Assembly: GCF_016802725.1 (NCBI RefSeq)
Contig: NC_052667.1
Span: 21,164,346-21,228,345 of the forward strand
Direction: 5' to 3'
Source of the DNA: Solenopsis invicta
Taxonomy: Eukaryota > Arthropoda > Insecta > Hymenoptera > Formicidae
Length of the DNA: 64,000 nucleotides
A program made the position numbers and the translations under genes. The notes beneath the pieces are model-generated. The model made no database searches, had not been told where the DNA came from, and saw only the letters and a list, made by a program, of their open reading frames with translations. The stretch's first letter is position 1, and every line of letters begins with the position of its first letter. Shown piece by piece: positions 62,857-64,000 of the stretch.

Positions 62857-64000
62857 GCTACAAGGATTGGCTGTAGACAATTGAAATGTTTTAAAATAGA
62901 ATTTGCGGTTTCTATTTCTAAGTCTTACTATTCCTTCCTCACGGTCTTATTCTCCCTTTGTGCGAGTTTTCGTTAGTGATACGATTCGAACATGCTCGAT
63001 ACCATTGTGGCTTTTATTGTCATGCAAAAGTTCGAGCTTATGCTCGATGTGGAGCAATTCAGCAGTCGGTTGGACACAATAGACCGGACAGTCGGCCCGG
63101 TACAAAATATGCAAATTCGGCCGACGTCGGGGCCGGCCTGACAAAAACAATAAACGCGAACGATTGCATGTGTTCATACATCGATGGATTCATAAAAATA
63201 TCCATACGAACACGGGCATGGATAGAGAGGGACGAGAATGGTGGTCGGGATGGGCCAAAGAGGAAAGAGAAAACGCCGCACGGCCGTGCGAGAGTAGAAG
63301 TACAATATTATTTAACCACAGTGTGAAACCGACCGCCCGTTATATTCTAACGGATTGACTACTAGCGAATTTGCGAGAAAGAACGAGGCATTTTCCTATT
63401 ATGTTATGTAGCGAATGGGAGCAGCGATGGAAATGCTTTTACACTGATTTGCATACAATATTTTTTACATATAAGTGTTACACGTACAGAGTCAAAGAAT
63501 TGCAGTATAATAGTAAAGGTATATGTATTTTTAAGTATTTATTCAAACATAATAAGTAACCGACGTTAAACAGAATCTTTTATGCCGTTTTTAATTTCAG
63601 ATCTGTATGAAACTTTTCTGCTTGTAGTTTAATGTCGCCCTTTTTTCAGACTTGCGTCTTTATCTTGCCGGGTGACGTTCTATTTAGAACATGCCTTTCC
63701 AAAAGTGTCCGCCTAAGGCACACTTGTTCTAATTTTGGTCTCTCCGACGCAGTTTAACTGTTCGTTTTTTCCCCCCAAACTTTTTTAACGTTTCTTTAAA
63801 CTTTTCTTTCAATCTGCTAAAGATTTTATCGTTTTCCGGCGATATGTACTGGCAAGAATTCTTTTCTACTTTTTCTATTGCTAATTTATTTACATTTTAA
63901 TTTATAAAAGGATTAATTAAATCTAGACTAACAGATTTAATAGCCTGATCTTCGTTAAATAAGGCGATTATCTCAGTTTAGCGTTAATTTAAAAGCTAAT

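Larger units (their letters stand above)
47004..64000 (+). other. Intronic sequence to the window end, no gene supported
   Basis: CpG-rich and AT-rich stretches alternate. Purine-strand bias is strong at 53.71-53.86 and 59.22-59.37 kb. AT-rich islands lie at 50.04-50.42, 51.05-51.33, 53.15-53.46, 57.75-57.98 and 62.6-62.9 kb. I looked for the next CELF exon (RNP1 continuation C-A-F-L-T) and did not find it. The ORF at 55098-55424 and the paired purine/pyrimidine ORFs at 59.0-59.7 kb have no domain and are not called. Confidence 0.5.

Overview
The window looks like chromosomal DNA of an insect, probably a hymenopteran and plausibly an ant. The single recognisable protein segment is an insect-type CELF/Bruno RNA-binding protein, CpG is not depleted in the GC-rich blocks, GA/CT microsatellites are abundant, and the only transposase traces are Tc1/mariner fossils. 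The genus call is inference; 'insect' is the well supported part. There are no prokaryotic operons, no convincing tRNA or rRNA genes and no CRISPR array.

Layout. Positions 1-16.4 kb are gene-poor sequence upstream of the CELF gene. GC/CpG-rich stretches alternate with AT-rich islands that hold foldback or MITE-like elements (2672-2898, 3093-3308, 13586-13929). From 16.4 to 18.07 kb lies a GC-rich promoter/leader region. The first coding exon of a bru3/CELF3-6-type gene is at 18070-18247 on the + strand: 59 codons plus one base, ending at a consensus donor that cuts through the RNP1 motif of RRM1. I found no second coding exon, so on this reading the rest of the window (18248-64000, at least 45.7 kb) is first intron. 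It carries a GC-rich block at 29.4-31.06 kb that resembles a second promoter with a long untranslated leader, a Tc1-like transposase fossil (31613-31935, - strand), a nearly full-length but dead mariner transposase (41814-42751, - strand), G-quadruplex motifs on both strands, many microsatellites and several inverted repeats.

How it works together. The window appears to be the 5' end of one large, probably neuronal, RNA-binding-protein gene whose remaining exons lie beyond the right edge. The regulatory interest is in the leader (paired CACGTG E-boxes, a short upstream ORF, an in-frame stop directly before the start codon) and in the possible alternative promoter at 29.65 kb, where a perfect CRE sits just upstream of a TCAGT initiator. 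Nearly all other open reading frames are low-complexity or shadow frames and are not called as genes. I see no convincing new biological system. The best candidates for follow-up are the alternative promoter and the undescribed foldback/MITE families.
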